A stretch of DNA of 64,000 nucleotides from Streptomyces fildesensis (GTDB lineage: Bacteria; Actinomycetota; Actinomycetes; Streptomycetales; Streptomycetaceae): the NCBI RefSeq assembly GCF_016107395.1, contig NZ_JAAIKO010000016.1, forward strand, positions 62,001 to 126,000, read 5' to 3'. Positions 16,886 to 25,060 of the stretch are shown here, in pieces. Every line of letters begins with the position of its first letter. Within the stretch, counting starts at the first letter, position 1. The notes beneath the pieces are model-generated. The model ran no database searches, was not told the origin of the DNA, and was given only the letters and a program-made list of their open reading frames with translations. The translations under genes were made by a program, and so were the position numbers.

Positions 16886-17416
16886 CTAGTAACCCCAGCG
16901 TCCCCGGCTGCCGTCCTGGCGGCAGTGGATCATGCGCCCGTTCCCCGCATGCGTGGAGCTGCCGATGTCGGCGTTGCGGCAGAACTGGCCCGCGTTGTAG
17001 CAATTCCCCGCGTTGGAAACGATCTCGCACTCGGCGGGCGCGGGCTCTGTTGTCTGCGGGGCCTTGGTTGTGGGCCTCGGTGTGGCCTTGACCGTGTGCC
17101 GGGTCGTCGGGGCGGTGGTCGGCGTCTTCTGGCTGGTGCTCACGACGGGGGTGAGCGAAGGGGATGGCGCGGCGGTGGTCGAGAGAGACGGTGTCGGCGA
17201 CGGGGAGGCGGTTGTCGGGACCGCCGAAGCAGTGGCCGAGGACGGGGCAGTGGCGGGTGCGTCGTTGGGGACCGGACCGCAGGCCACGGCGATCCCCGCC
17301 ACCACCACGGCAACCAGCGCCCGTCCGACAGCTCCCCTGCGCCGTCGGCTCTTGATACCGCCATCATTCATGTCGCTGTGGCTGTTGGTGTCGCTGTTTG
17401 GATCGGCGTTGCGCAT
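16886..17416 (-). CDS. Putative lipoprotein with Thr/Pro-rich linker and Cys-rich C-terminus
   Basis: From ATG 17416 (GGTGGGGG upstream) the product is 176 aa. A basic stretch and hydrophobic segment VGRALVAVVVAGIAVAC end in a lipobox-like GIAVACG near residue 44. A long Ser/Thr/Pro/Ala linker follows, then a compact domain with four cysteines (ECEIVSNAGNCYNAGQFCRN then MIHCRQDGSRGRW). That C-terminal module is common in uncharacterised secreted Streptomyces proteins. It is probably surface-anchored; function is unknown. Confidence 0.72.
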   Translation of the reverse strand: MRNADPNSDTNSHSDMNDGGIKSRRRRGAVGRALVAVVVAGIAVACGPVPNDAPATAPSSATASAVPTTASPSPTPSLSTTAAPSPSLTPVVSTSQKTPTTAPTTRHTVKATPRPTTKAPQTTEPAPAECEIVSNAGNCYNAGQFCRNADIGSSTHAGNGRMIHCRQDGSRGRWGY

Positions 17417-17531
17417 CGGTACCCCCACCAGAAGCCGCCAGAGAAGGAACATCATATGAACGGCCGTCCGGCTCTGGCGGGTTTCGGTTGAATCGTGACC
17501 AACGCTCCATGTACGTCAGGAGGTAGGGGTG

Positions 17532-17936
17532 ATGGCCAGCTTGTCGGAGCCCGAAAGGGGAGACGCTCCTGCGGCGCCTGCCCCTGCGTCTCGCCGTCCC
17601 GGAACAGGACCTCGAATACACAACGACAGCATCGTCCAGGAACTCAGGGCACTGCCGGTGACCCGCCTGGGCATCGCGGAACGCAACAGGATTCCCATCA
17701 GGTTCTGGACGTTCACCCGCTACGGCGCCCCGGCCACCGCGACCACCCTCGCGGTCAGCGCCGCCTACATGTGGGTGCGCTACTGCGCCCTGACCTGCCC
17801 TCACCAATCCGAGAGCGGAGCAGATGCGCGTGCCGCTGGACGTGTGACGTCGTTGGCCGAAATGCGCTCGCGGGGTTCTCGGGAGGAAAGCCCTTGCTTT
17901 CCGCCTTCGAGAAGTGAACTCAGTAGGGCGTCTTGA
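17532..17936 (+). CDS. Short ORF, possible C-terminal remnant of an ArsB/NhaD-type transporter
   Basis: A strong AGGAGGT site (17518-17524) precedes ATG 17532; the product is 134 aa. Only residues about 55-95 look structured: PIRFWTFTRYGAPATATTL followed by AVSAAYMWVRY. This resembles the last transmembrane helix of SLC13/ArsB-NhaD family transporters. The rest is low-complexity. It may be a decayed transporter 3' end that now has its own ribosome-binding site, or a small membrane protein. Confidence 0.4.
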   Translation: MASLSEPERGDAPAAPAPASRRPGTGPRIHNDSIVQELRALPVTRLGIAERNRIPIRFWTFTRYGAPATATTLAVSAAYMWVRYCALTCPHQSESGADARAAGRVTSLAEMRSRGSREESPCFPPSRSELSRAS

Positions 17937-18095
17937 CACCCCTGAAAGAACATTGGCTTCATGTGTTGCGGCACTTGGCGGACTGAACAATTCCGAGTGC
18001 CGAGCATTCCGGTTGCTGTTCTCGGCCGTCGCGTCGAGTGGCGGCGCGTCGCACCCCTCAGCCGTTCCTCGTGAGGGGAGCGCCGTTCGTAAGTG

Positions 18096-18109
18096 TGGGA
18101 GCGCTCCCG
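18096..18109. promoter_or_regulatory. CebR operator (cellulose-utilisation repressor box)
   Basis: TGGGAGCGCTCCCG matches 13 of 14 bases of the Streptomyces CebR consensus TGGGAGCGCTCCCA. It lies 70 bp upstream of the GH12 glucanase start. CebR is a LacI-family repressor released by cello-oligosaccharides, so this enzyme is probably induced during growth on cellulosic or glucan substrates. Confidence 0.88.
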
Positions 18110-18179
18110 CAACTGGTGTGCGGACCGCCCACCGTCCGGGTGCGGCAGCAGACCGTACCCGGTGACCGAAAGGAACTCC

Positions 18180-19397
18180 GTGTCCAGATCATTCGCGGGG
18201 CCACGCCAAGCGGCCGGGGCGGTGGCGAGCCTCCTGGCCACCCTGCTGATGTGCGCACTGTCGCTGACCTTCGCGCCGTCCGCGTCCGCCAACACCACCA
18301 TCTGCGACAAGACCGGCAGCATGGCGGTTTCGGGCGGCAAGTACATCGTCCAGAACAACGAGTGGGGTGACTCCATCCCCCAGTGCATCGACGTTTCGGA
18401 CGACGGTTTCAAGGTCACCACGGGGTGGCACAACGTGGGCACCAGCGGCGCACCGGCGGCCTATCCATCGATCTACGCCGGCTGTCACTACGGCAATTGC
18501 TCCTCGGGCAACGGCCTGCCGCTGCAGGTGTCGTCCTTCGCCAACCCGCAGTCCAGCGTCGACTTCTCCACCGCCGACGGGCAGTGGGACGCCGCCTACG
18601 ACCTGTGGTTCGACACCAATCCCTATCCGGCGGGCCAGAACAACGGCGCTGAAATCATGATCTGGGCCAACCACTCCGGTCCTCCGTCGCCGGCCGGCTC
18701 CAAGGTGGGGACCGTCTGGCTGGAAGGCGCCAACTGGGACGTGTGGACAGGCCGGTTCGGTGACAACGGCAGCATCGGCTGGAACGTCGTGTCCTACGTC
18801 CGTCAGCAGCCCACCAACGCAATCTCGGTGAGCATCAAGGACTTCACCACTGACTCGATCGCTCGCGGCTACATGTCGCCTGCGTGGTACATGACCAGTG
18901 TGCAGTTCGGCTTCGAGCCGTGGGTCGGCGGCCCCGGACTGGCCGTCAACTCCTTCTCCTACACCTCCAACGGCTCGGGTGGCGGTGGTGGAGGCGGTGG
19001 CGGCGGTACACCGGGCACGATCGTGGGACAGGGCAGCGGCCGCTGCCTGGACCTGAAGGACTGGAGTGCTGCTGACGGCACCGCCGTCCAGTTGTGGGAC
19101 TGCGGCACGGGCTGGAACCAGAAGTGGACACCGGCCAACGGCGCCCTCACCAACCCGCAGTCGGGCAAGTGCCTCGACGTATCCGGAGGTTCCACGGCGA
19201 ACGGCACCCGCGTCCAACTCTGGTCGTGCAACGGCACCGGCGCCCAGAAGTGGCAGACCAACGGCAACGGCACGATCACGAACCCGCAATCCGGCAAGTG
19301 TCTGGACGCTGGTGGTTCAGCCAACGGCGCGTTGCTGCAGATCTGGGACTGCAACGGCAGCGGCACCCAGGCCAATCAGGTGTGGACGTTGAAGTAG
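18180..19397 (+). CDS. Secreted GH12 endoglucanase/xyloglucanase with ricin-type lectin domain
   Basis: From GTG 18180 (AAAGGA upstream) the product is 405 aa. The signal peptide ends at ASA (residue 37). The GH12 domain covers about 39-263: the nucleophile E158 lies in NNGAEIMIWAN and the acid/base E246 in FGFEPWVGG. A polyglycine linker (266-276) leads to a C-terminal beta-trefoil (about 278-405) with repeated GKCLDVSGG and QLWSCNG motifs. The enzyme cleaves beta-1,4-glucan or xyloglucan outside the cell, with the trefoil binding polysaccharide. A CebR box lies upstream. Confidence 0.93.
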   Translation: MSRSFAGPRQAAGAVASLLATLLMCALSLTFAPSASANTTICDKTGSMAVSGGKYIVQNNEWGDSIPQCIDVSDDGFKVTTGWHNVGTSGAPAAYPSIYAGCHYGNCSSGNGLPLQVSSFANPQSSVDFSTADGQWDAAYDLWFDTNPYPAGQNNGAEIMIWANHSGPPSPAGSKVGTVWLEGANWDVWTGRFGDNGSIGWNVVSYVRQQPTNAISVSIKDFTTDSIARGYMSPAWYMTSVQFGFEPWVGGPGLAVNSFSYTSNGSGGGGGGGGGGTPGTIVGQGSGRCLDLKDWSAADGTAVQLWDCGTGWNQKWTPANGALTNPQSGKCLDVSGGSTANGTRVQLWSCNGTGAQKWQTNGNGTITNPQSGKCLDAGGSANGALLQIWDCNGSGTQANQVWTLK

Positions 19398-19523
19398 CGC
19401 CCCGGTCAGGCATCGAGAGCCGCGGTGCCTGACCGTCCCGATCGGCCGGCAGGGGTGGGGAATGTTCCGGCGGGCCGCCTCGTTCACCCTGGGCTCGTCC
19501 ACGTCGCTATCCCTGGGAGCATC

Positions 19524-20264
19524 GTGCCCGAAACCATCCCCGTCACCTCCACCGTTCTCCCGGTACTGCCGCCCTTGAGCGTGCAGGCCGAGCGTCTGAT
19601 CGAGCTGGGGGTGCATGAGATCGCTGGGCTGCCCGCCGCCGAGCTTCGTATGTTCGCGGAGGCAGCGGGGGCAGCCGAAGCCGCCGAGGGTGCTGCGGCC
19701 GGCGATGGCGCCCTACTCGCGGTTCATCCGCACCAAGCCCCTGCCTCCGCCCTGGCGCCGCTGCTCGGCCGCGACGGCAAGCCGGGTTTCGTCGTCACCG
19801 ACATGCCCGACGTCGACTTCTTCACCCCGCTGGAGACGGTCGCGCTGCCCGACGCCCCCCTCTACCTCCTCACGGGCCTCGACCGCGGTGACCAGATGGC
19901 CAACTGGAGCCCGAACGAGGCGCTGCCCGCCCTCACCGCACAGACCCGCACCCCGCTGGTGCTCACTGAGGGCATCCACTGGGTGGTGCAGCAGCCCGCC
20001 GTCCTGGAGCGCAATCACTGCTTCATGACCATCGGCTCCCGGCTGCGTAAATCCAACGGCGCCCTGGACGCCCGTACCCCGGCTGTCTGGATCAGCAACG
20101 GCACCGGGCGGGACGGCCGCGAGCGCCGTAACGCCCCCAAGGTCGGCTGGTGTTGGGCGGGCAACCGGCACACCTGGCTGGGCTTCGCCTCCGCAACAGC
20201 CCGGGTCCAGGGCCCGCATCGGGTCCTGATCCATCCCGATTCCGCGGGAGGTGCCCGACAGTGA
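19524..20264 (+). CDS. DUF5701 family protein
   Basis: From GTG 19524 (GGGAGC upstream) the product is 246 aa and soluble. Recognisable family segments are QAERLIELGVHEIAGL near the N-terminus, FVVTDMPDVDFFTPLE, and LTEGIHWVVQQPAVLERN, then PKVGWCWAGNRHTWLGFAS near the C-terminus. The function is unknown. It ends before a hairpin terminator shared with the convergent membrane-protein gene. The nearby GH12 gene is on the same strand but 127 bp upstream, so cotranscription is not evident. Confidence 0.8.
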   Translation: MPETIPVTSTVLPVLPPLSVQAERLIELGVHEIAGLPAAELRMFAEAAGAAEAAEGAAAGDGALLAVHPHQAPASALAPLLGRDGKPGFVVTDMPDVDFFTPLETVALPDAPLYLLTGLDRGDQMANWSPNEALPALTAQTRTPLVLTEGIHWVVQQPAVLERNHCFMTIGSRLRKSNGALDARTPAVWISNGTGRDGRERRNAPKVGWCWAGNRHTWLGFASATARVQGPHRVLIHPDSAGGARQ

Positions 20265-20285
20265 CGCGCGAAGCGGAGTGAGTGG

Positions 20286-20311
20286 GGGCGCCCGGTGCTC
20301 GCCGGGCGCCC
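20286..20311. terminator. Bidirectional hairpin terminator
   Basis: The 10-bp perfect stem GGGCGCCCGG / CCGGGCGCCC has a 6-base loop and lies between the ends of two convergent genes (20264 and 20340). There is no T-tract, as is common in streptomycetes. Confidence 0.75.
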
Positions 20312-20339
20312 TTGTCGGGGTCCCCCAGGTACTCAGCCC

Positions 20340-20822
20340 TCAGCCGCGTACCGGCATGACTCCGTGGAGCCGTCGGGGTTTGGGGGCGTCCAGCATGGTG
20401 ACGCCGTTGTAGCGGCGGCCCTGGACGAAGAGCACGGGAGCGGCGACGAACGTGACGAAGATCGAGGCGACGCTGACGGGGAACAGGACCGGGAGCGACT
20501 GGCCCTCGGGCAGGGTGCGGCCGCCCTCGTGAATGGCGTAACCGAACGCCGCGAAGAAGACGATGACGCTCAGGGCGGCCAGGACCAGCAGGACAGCGCT
20601 GGTTCGGCGGGTACGGGCCTCCGTGCGGACCTCGGCCAGCAGAGAGGCGTCGCACACGGGGCAGGTCAGCTCGACGCTCTGCTTGCCCGACGCCGGCCGG
20701 CGCACCCGGTTCAGGCTGTCCTGCCAGGTGATCCTGCGGGTCCGGGTGAGAAAGCCGGTCGTCCGGTCACTGAGGATGTGGCGCACCGCGACTTCCACGG
20801 TGCCTGGTATCGGTCTGTTCAT
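20340..20822 (-). CDS. Membrane protein with a single CxxC knuckle
   Basis: The product is 160 aa from ATG 20822. Residues about 50-58 contain ELTCPVCDASL, half of a zinc ribbon. Two membrane helices follow (TSAVLLVLAALSVIVFF at about 70-90 and LFPVSVASIFVTFVAAPVLF at about 110-130). The C-terminus is basic. I do not recognise a family with a known function; similar small membrane proteins are common in Streptomyces. It is convergent with the DUF5701 gene. Confidence 0.7.
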   Translation of the reverse strand: MNRPIPGTVEVAVRHILSDRTTGFLTRTRRITWQDSLNRVRRPASGKQSVELTCPVCDASLLAEVRTEARTRRTSAVLLVLAALSVIVFFAAFGYAIHEGGRTLPEGQSLPVLFPVSVASIFVTFVAAPVLFVQGRRYNGVTMLDAPKPRRLHGVMPVRG

Positions 20823-20952
20823 GTCCCTGCAGCCCCCTCCGTCGCACGCCCCGATGTGGGTGCGCAGGGAACACAGTGTCGGGTTCGCGACGCGGGGATC
20901 AACAGCTCGCGAAAGGCTTTGCCTTGGCCATGCCTTCGGGGTGGGCGGGCTC

Positions 20953-21360
20953 TCAGTCTCTCTCCGGCGGCCGGCCCGTGTGGTCGACCCGCTCATCCTG
21001 GTCCTGGTCCTGGTTCTGGTCCTGGTCGTGTTCCTGCTTCTGCTTCTGCGCCCAGGTGTTCGCCCACTGGTCGAGCGGGGCGAGGGCGCGGCCGAGGTCT
21101 GCTCCGGTGGGGGTGAGCTCGTAGCCGTCGGCCGAGGGGGTGATGATCCCGCTGGACGTGAGCTCGCGCAGTCGCTGGTACAGGACGCTGGAGGACAGGC
21201 CTTCGCACTGCGCGAGCAGGGCGCGGGCGCCGATCGGGCCCGCGCGCAGTTCCCAGAGGATGCGCAGCGCCCAGCGGCGCCCGAACAGGTCCATCGCGGC
21301 CATGATCGGCCGGCCGGTCGTCGAACCGCGGACCGGTCCGCCCGGGCGTGGTGTCGGCAT
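20953..21360 (-). CDS. HxlR-family transcriptional regulator
   Basis: The product is 135 aa. The HxlR winged helix occupies about residues 15-105, with FGRRWALRILWELRAGPIGAR, LSSSVLYQRLREL and YELTPTGADLGRAL. The C-terminus is an unusual acidic/Gln repeat (QDQNQDQDQDE) encoded by an imperfect CTGGTC tract at about 20995-21050. It is divergent from a carboxymuconolactone decarboxylase-PhzF pair, with a perfect inverted repeat between them. HxlR proteins often sense aldehydes, quinones or redox stress. Confidence 0.9.
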   Translation of the reverse strand: MPTPRPGGPVRGSTTGRPIMAAMDLFGRRWALRILWELRAGPIGARALLAQCEGLSSSVLYQRLRELTSSGIITPSADGYELTPTGADLGRALAPLDQWANTWAQKQKQEHDQDQNQDQDQDERVDHTGRPPERD

Positions 21361-21370
21361 GACGCTCCTT

Positions 21371-21391
21371 GTGTTTCGTTATTCGAAACAC
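21371..21391. promoter_or_regulatory. HxlR operator candidate
   Basis: GTGTTTCG-N5-CGAAACAC is a perfect 8-bp inverted repeat. It starts 11 bp from the HxlR start and ends 53 bp from the decarboxylase start. Its position suggests simultaneous control of both divergent transcripts. Confidence 0.75.
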
Positions 21392-21443
21392 TAGCATCGT
21401 CCACCCCTGCTTCTGCATCCGGATCAGCACAACGGGAGGACCG

Positions 21444-22016
21444 ATGGCACGGATCGAGCCGCTGGAGCCGCCGTACACCGATGAGGTCGGCGCACAACTC
21501 GGGCGCATGATGCCCGCGGGTGCTCCGCCGATCGGGCTGTTCCGGATGTTCGCCAGGAATCCGCCGATGACCGGCGCCATGCATGGATGGGGCCGCTACG
21601 AGCTGAGCAGGCAGCTGACGTTGAGCTTGCGGGAGCGGGAGATCGTCATCGACCGGACGTGCGCGCGGTGCGGCTGCGAGTACGAGTGGGGCGTGCACGT
21701 GATGACGTACGCCGACCGGGTCGGCCTCACCCGTGAGCAGACGGCGTCCCTCGTCCACGGCGGAGCCACCGACGTGTGCTGGGCGTCCGAGCGGGAACGG
21801 CTGCTCATCCTCGCCGTCGACAGCCTGCACGAGCGCTCCGACATCGACGACGCGTTGTGGGCTCGGCTCGCATCGGCCTTCGACGACCTCCAGTTGATGG
21901 ACCTGCTCCTGCTGTGCGGCTGGTACCACGCCATCAGCTTCGCCGCGCGGGCGGCGCGCCTGCCGCACGAACCCGGCGCGCCACGCTTCGCCGACGTCGT
22001 CCCCCGCACCCGATGA
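21444..22016 (+). CDS. Carboxymuconolactone decarboxylase family protein
   Basis: The product is 190 aa, with GGGAGGA upstream of ATG 21444. The all-helical AhpD/CMD fold is indicated by LSLREREIVIDRTCARCGCEYEW, continuing into GVHVMTYADRVGL, at about residues 52-95. The two cysteines in CARCGC could act as a peroxidase- or disulfide-type active site. The ATGA overlap with the PhzF gene shows coupling. Together with the HxlR regulator it suggests detoxification or redox conversion of an aromatic or quinone-like compound. Confidence 0.87.
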   Translation: MARIEPLEPPYTDEVGAQLGRMMPAGAPPIGLFRMFARNPPMTGAMHGWGRYELSRQLTLSLREREIVIDRTCARCGCEYEWGVHVMTYADRVGLTREQTASLVHGGATDVCWASERERLLILAVDSLHERSDIDDALWARLASAFDDLQLMDLLLLCGWYHAISFAARAARLPHEPGAPRFADVVPRTR

Positions 22017-22981
22017 GCAGCCCTTCCCGTCCACCGGCGGCCCGCGCGGGTCTGCCGGCCATGACCGTGCACGCGTGCCTGCGCGAGGGCGGTGGCGGAA
22101 GCCCGACCGCGGTTGTGGACGAGGCATCATCATCTCTGTCCGGCCACCTGTTGACCGATGACGAGCGCCGCGCGGTACCCGCCCTGGCCGGCACCTCCCA
22201 CGCGGCTTTCCTCTCGCAGGACGGCGAACGGGCGGCCGGGAGCGGGGACGACCGGCCCGTGGTCACCGTGCGTTTCTTCACCGCTGAGGGGGAGTTGCCC
22301 GCGTGCGGTCACGGCACCGTGGCCGCCTTGGCCTTCCTCGCTCAGCGCGCGGGGGGCAGGGAGTACCAGGCAGCCCTGTGCGTGGCCGGGCGCGTCGTCG
22401 AGGGTCGCGCAGTGTGCGGGGCGTCGTCCATCGAGGCCGCCTTCGAGGCGGGGCCGGTCGGCCTGCGTGAGCCCACATCAGGTGAACTCGCGCTGCTCCT
22501 GCCCGCTCTGGGACTCCGCACGGCGGTCGCCTCCGGAGCGTGCATCGCCACGCTGGGACGTCCGCGGCTCCTCCTGCCTCTTCCCACCCGCTCCGCTCTC
22601 GCCGTCCTGAGCCCGGACCTCGACCGGCTCGCCGCCGCTTGTGATCGCCTGGGCCTGCTGGGCGCCTTCGTCCACGCCCCGATATCGCCCTCGGGGCGGG
22701 TCGCGGCCCGCATGTTCGCCCCATCGATCGGCGTACCGGAGGACATCGCCAACGTGAACAGCTCCGCCTGCCTGGCCGCCCACCTGCTCGGCCGTCAGGG
22801 CACCACCGGGATCACCGTCTACATGGGCGATGCGCTGGGCCGTCCCTCCACCGTCACCGCCGCCGCACGCCGCACTTCGTCGGGCCCGATGGTCGAGGTC
22901 AGGGGCACCGCAAGGATCGGGCATGTGCTCCGATTGCCGGAACGGTTGGTTCCTCCCGGCGGGCGAACAGTCCGGCCCTGA
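22013..22981 (+). CDS. PhzF-family isomerase/epimerase
   Basis: The product is 322 aa. The PhzF core motif is VRFFTAEGELPACGHGTVAAL near residues 90-110, and the second half carries ARMFAPSIGVPEDIANVNSSA. The protein has the two-lobed diaminopimelate-epimerase-like fold. The ATG lies in a 4-bp overlap with the preceding decarboxylase gene. PhzF proteins isomerise or epimerise small acids by proton transfer; this one is not in a phenazine cluster, so its substrate is unknown. The HxlR operator upstream probably controls it. Confidence 0.88.
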   Translation: MSSPSRPPAARAGLPAMTVHACLREGGGGSPTAVVDEASSSLSGHLLTDDERRAVPALAGTSHAAFLSQDGERAAGSGDDRPVVTVRFFTAEGELPACGHGTVAALAFLAQRAGGREYQAALCVAGRVVEGRAVCGASSIEAAFEAGPVGLREPTSGELALLLPALGLRTAVASGACIATLGRPRLLLPLPTRSALAVLSPDLDRLAAACDRLGLLGAFVHAPISPSGRVAARMFAPSIGVPEDIANVNSSACLAAHLLGRQGTTGITVYMGDALGRPSTVTAAARRTSSGPMVEVRGTARIGHVLRLPERLVPPGGRTVRP

Positions 22982-23086
22982 ACCCCGAAGCCCGTCCCCG
23001 TGACGACCACCGCACCGTGGCCCGACGTAGGGTCGAAGCCGTCGCCTTCTCCGACGCAATACGATCAACTTCCCTGAACCGACGCC

Positions 23087-23413
23087 ATGATGAGGGGGAA
23101 GCCGCGAATGCTGAACTACAACATCGATGTCTCCGACGTGGACTACGACCTCGTGCTGTCGGACCTGACTGCCGAAGGGGACCAGCTCGACGCCCTGGTG
23201 GCCGCCGAGGGCGACTGGACCCGGCCCACGCCGGCCGTGGGCCGGACGATCGCGCACCAGATCGCTCACCTCCGCGCGGCGGATGCGAACGTGCTGGTCG
23301 CCCTGCGTACGCCCGGCGCGTTCGACGCGGTGACACCGTCACCAAGGCCGTTTCACATCTCGGCCCGCACTGACGGAGGACCACAGCACCTGGGTGCGCT
23401 CAGCCCGCGCTGA
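23087..23413 (+). pseudogene. Truncated TIGR03084/DinB-like metal-binding protein
   Basis: The ORF encodes 108 aa. Residues about 15-78 match the N-terminus of actinobacterial TIGR03084/maleylpyruvate isomerase-type proteins: LVLSDLTAEGDQLDALVAAE and TIAHQIAHLRAADA. Family similarity stops near 23320, and the remaining reading is unrelated. Family members are about 260 aa with further metal-ligand histidines, which are missing here. It looks like a 5' fragment left by a deletion. Confidence 0.65.
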
Positions 23414-23437
23414 GGGCTGTGACCACGGAAGGAATGC

Positions 23438-23986
23438 CTAGACCTCGGGAAGGGAAGGATCGGGCGTCCAGGGGGATGGTGCGGTGACGGACCAGCGTTC
23501 GTGGTCGCGCCAGGCTCCGTCGATGTAGAGATAGGCGGGCGACAGACCTTCGTAACGAAAGCCCAGGCGCTGGACCAAGGACAAAGACGCCTGGTTCGCC
23601 GGCTGGATGCTCGCCTCCAGCCGGTGGAGCCGCAGGTCGTTGAAGGCGTGCTGCAGGGCCAGGGTGAGCCCTTCGGTCATGTAACCCCGTCCCGCGGACG
23701 GGGCGAAAGCCGCATAGCCGAGGGACGCGCCCTGGTAGCGGCCCCGGATGATCGAGTTGATGTTGACCATGCCGGCAGCTGCACCGGTCTCCTGAACGCG
23801 GATCACCAAGCCCAGGTCTGTGCCGTCGCTGAAGCGGTGCATCCAGCCCTGGAACTCCTCTGCGGTCGCGGGCAGTTGCATCCACGGCGAATGGAGGTCG
23901 GTGCTGGCCCGCACGAGCGAGCAGAACTCATCCTCGTCGGAGAGGGTGAGCGGGCACAGTTCAACCCGTGACGGCATATTGGACAT
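23438..23986 (-). CDS. GNAT N-acetyltransferase (RimJ/RimL type)
   Basis: The product is 182 aa. The acetyl-CoA-binding region is RGYMTEGLTLALQHAFNDL, followed by LHRLEASIQPANQASLSLVQ and LGFRYEG, diagnostic of the RimJ/RimL group. These enzymes acetylate N-termini of ribosomal or other proteins or small amines. Length is typical. It is monocistronic on the minus strand; the substrate cannot be named from sequence. Confidence 0.92.
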   Translation of the reverse strand: MSNMPSRVELCPLTLSDEDEFCSLVRASTDLHSPWMQLPATAEEFQGWMHRFSDGTDLGLVIRVQETGAAAGMVNINSIIRGRYQGASLGYAAFAPSAGRGYMTEGLTLALQHAFNDLRLHRLEASIQPANQASLSLVQRLGFRYEGLSPAYLYIDGAWRDHERWSVTAPSPWTPDPSLPEV

Positions 23987-24082
23987 GGGCCAATGTTAGG
24001 ACCTCACGCCTGCGAGCTCATCGACGATGTAGTCGAGGTCGTTCGGGCTCAGGACCGCCTAGGGTCGCTGCGCGGTCGGCTC

Positions 24083-24520
24083 TCACCGGCCGCGCAGACC
24101 GGCGCTGATCGCCCTGCCGGTCAGGCGGACGGCGTCGGCAAGGTGTTCCAGGTTCTGTGCGGGATCGGTCAGGACGCACAAGGAGGCCACCGGGACACCG
24201 CCCGCGCTGTGCAGAGGCACGGCCACACAGCACACCCCCGCGGTCACCTCCTCCTGGTCGAACGCGACACCGTGGTCCCGGATCTCCGCCGCCTCCCGGC
24301 GCCAGGCCGCAGGGAGCGGGTCGATCGGGAGGGCGGGGTGTGCTCCGGACACAAGGACCTTTCCCGCCGCGGTGAACCACAGCAGGGGCGTACCCCTTCG
24401 GGGCGGAGCCAGGGCATGGTCCCCGCCGGAGGCCCAGTGCATGACGAGGGTCTGTCCTTCCCACAGCACGCTGATCCCCACTGTCGTGCCGGCGACTGCC
24501 GCCAGGCGGCGGACGCCAGT
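24083..24520 (-). pseudogene. IclR-type regulator, C-terminal effector domain only
   Basis: The minus-strand reading from about 24520 matches the IclR effector-binding domain: VGISVLWEGQTLVMHW, TPLLWFTAAGKVLVSG, and VTAGVCCVAVPLHSAGG. The N-terminal helix-turn-helix is absent. A GTG at 24481 could start a 132-aa product. Just upstream the sequence switches to a SpoIIE phosphatase fragment, so this is a recombination scar. Confidence 0.7.
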
Positions 24521-24539
24521 TCCCGTGCGACGTTGCCCA

Positions 24540-24779
24540 AGGGGCGGCGGGGAAGCTGACCAGGAGCAGGGTCACGTCGTCGGCGTAGGCGGCGGTGTCC
24601 GGCAACAGCCCACGGACCACGAGGTCCGCAATCTCATCCAGGTTGGCGGTGACGGTGAAGGCGCGGTGCAGGGAGGCAGTCAGCAGGTTGAGCTGAAGCT
24701 CCATGTCGCTGCTCGGGGTCTCCACCAGTCCGCCGGTATACAGGGCCGAGGTCGCGTCGGGATGGTTGGGAAAGCACAT
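24540..24779 (-). pseudogene. Fragment of a SpoIIE/PP2C phosphatase
   Basis: The minus strand reads SALYTGGLVETPSSDMELQL, then LPDTAAYADDVTLLLVSFP, the last conserved strand-helix-strand of SpoIIE-type PP2C phosphatases. Nothing upstream in frame supplies the rest of the domain. The fragment abuts the IclR fragment and lies directly upstream of the CHAT operon's promoter region. Confidence 0.6.
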
Positions 24780-24950
24780 CTGTTCGTGGGGTACCCCGCC
24801 AACGCCCAGGGGGACGCTGACCGGCACGGGCAGTTCTCCGCGCCGGCGGGGTAACAGGTGGGGATCTCGTTCGGGTAAGCGTCCCGTCGTGTGGCACCCC
24901 ATGGCGCCTGCTCCGATTCGAACGCCTCAGCGAGTGGGGCAAATCTTGCT

Positions 24951-25010
24951 GAAACCGTAAGTAGTAAGAAATGTCGTAAGACATAAGGATCTTGAAATCG
25001 TCAGTAGCCT
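24951..25010. promoter_or_regulatory. AT-rich region with dyad upstream of the CHAT operon
   Basis: This 60-bp stretch is markedly A/T-rich for this genome and contains the inverted repeat ATGTC-GTAA-GACAT (24971-24984) and several GTAAG elements. It lies 50-110 bp before the first gene of the operon. It is the likely promoter and may mark the left boundary of the transferred locus. Confidence 0.5.
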
Positions 25011-25060
25011 GCTCTCAGGTGGCTGACTGTCGGCCGCGCCATTCGGGGGGCGGTTGACGT

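Noticed and set aside
20995..21050. CTGGTC-rich tract as a possible independent repeat element
   Set aside because: It encodes the Gln/Asp tail of the HxlR protein and needs no other explanation.
24915..24950. GATTCGAAC string resembling a minus-strand tRNA T-arm or att site
   Set aside because: The flanking bases do not pair and no other tRNA arms are present.
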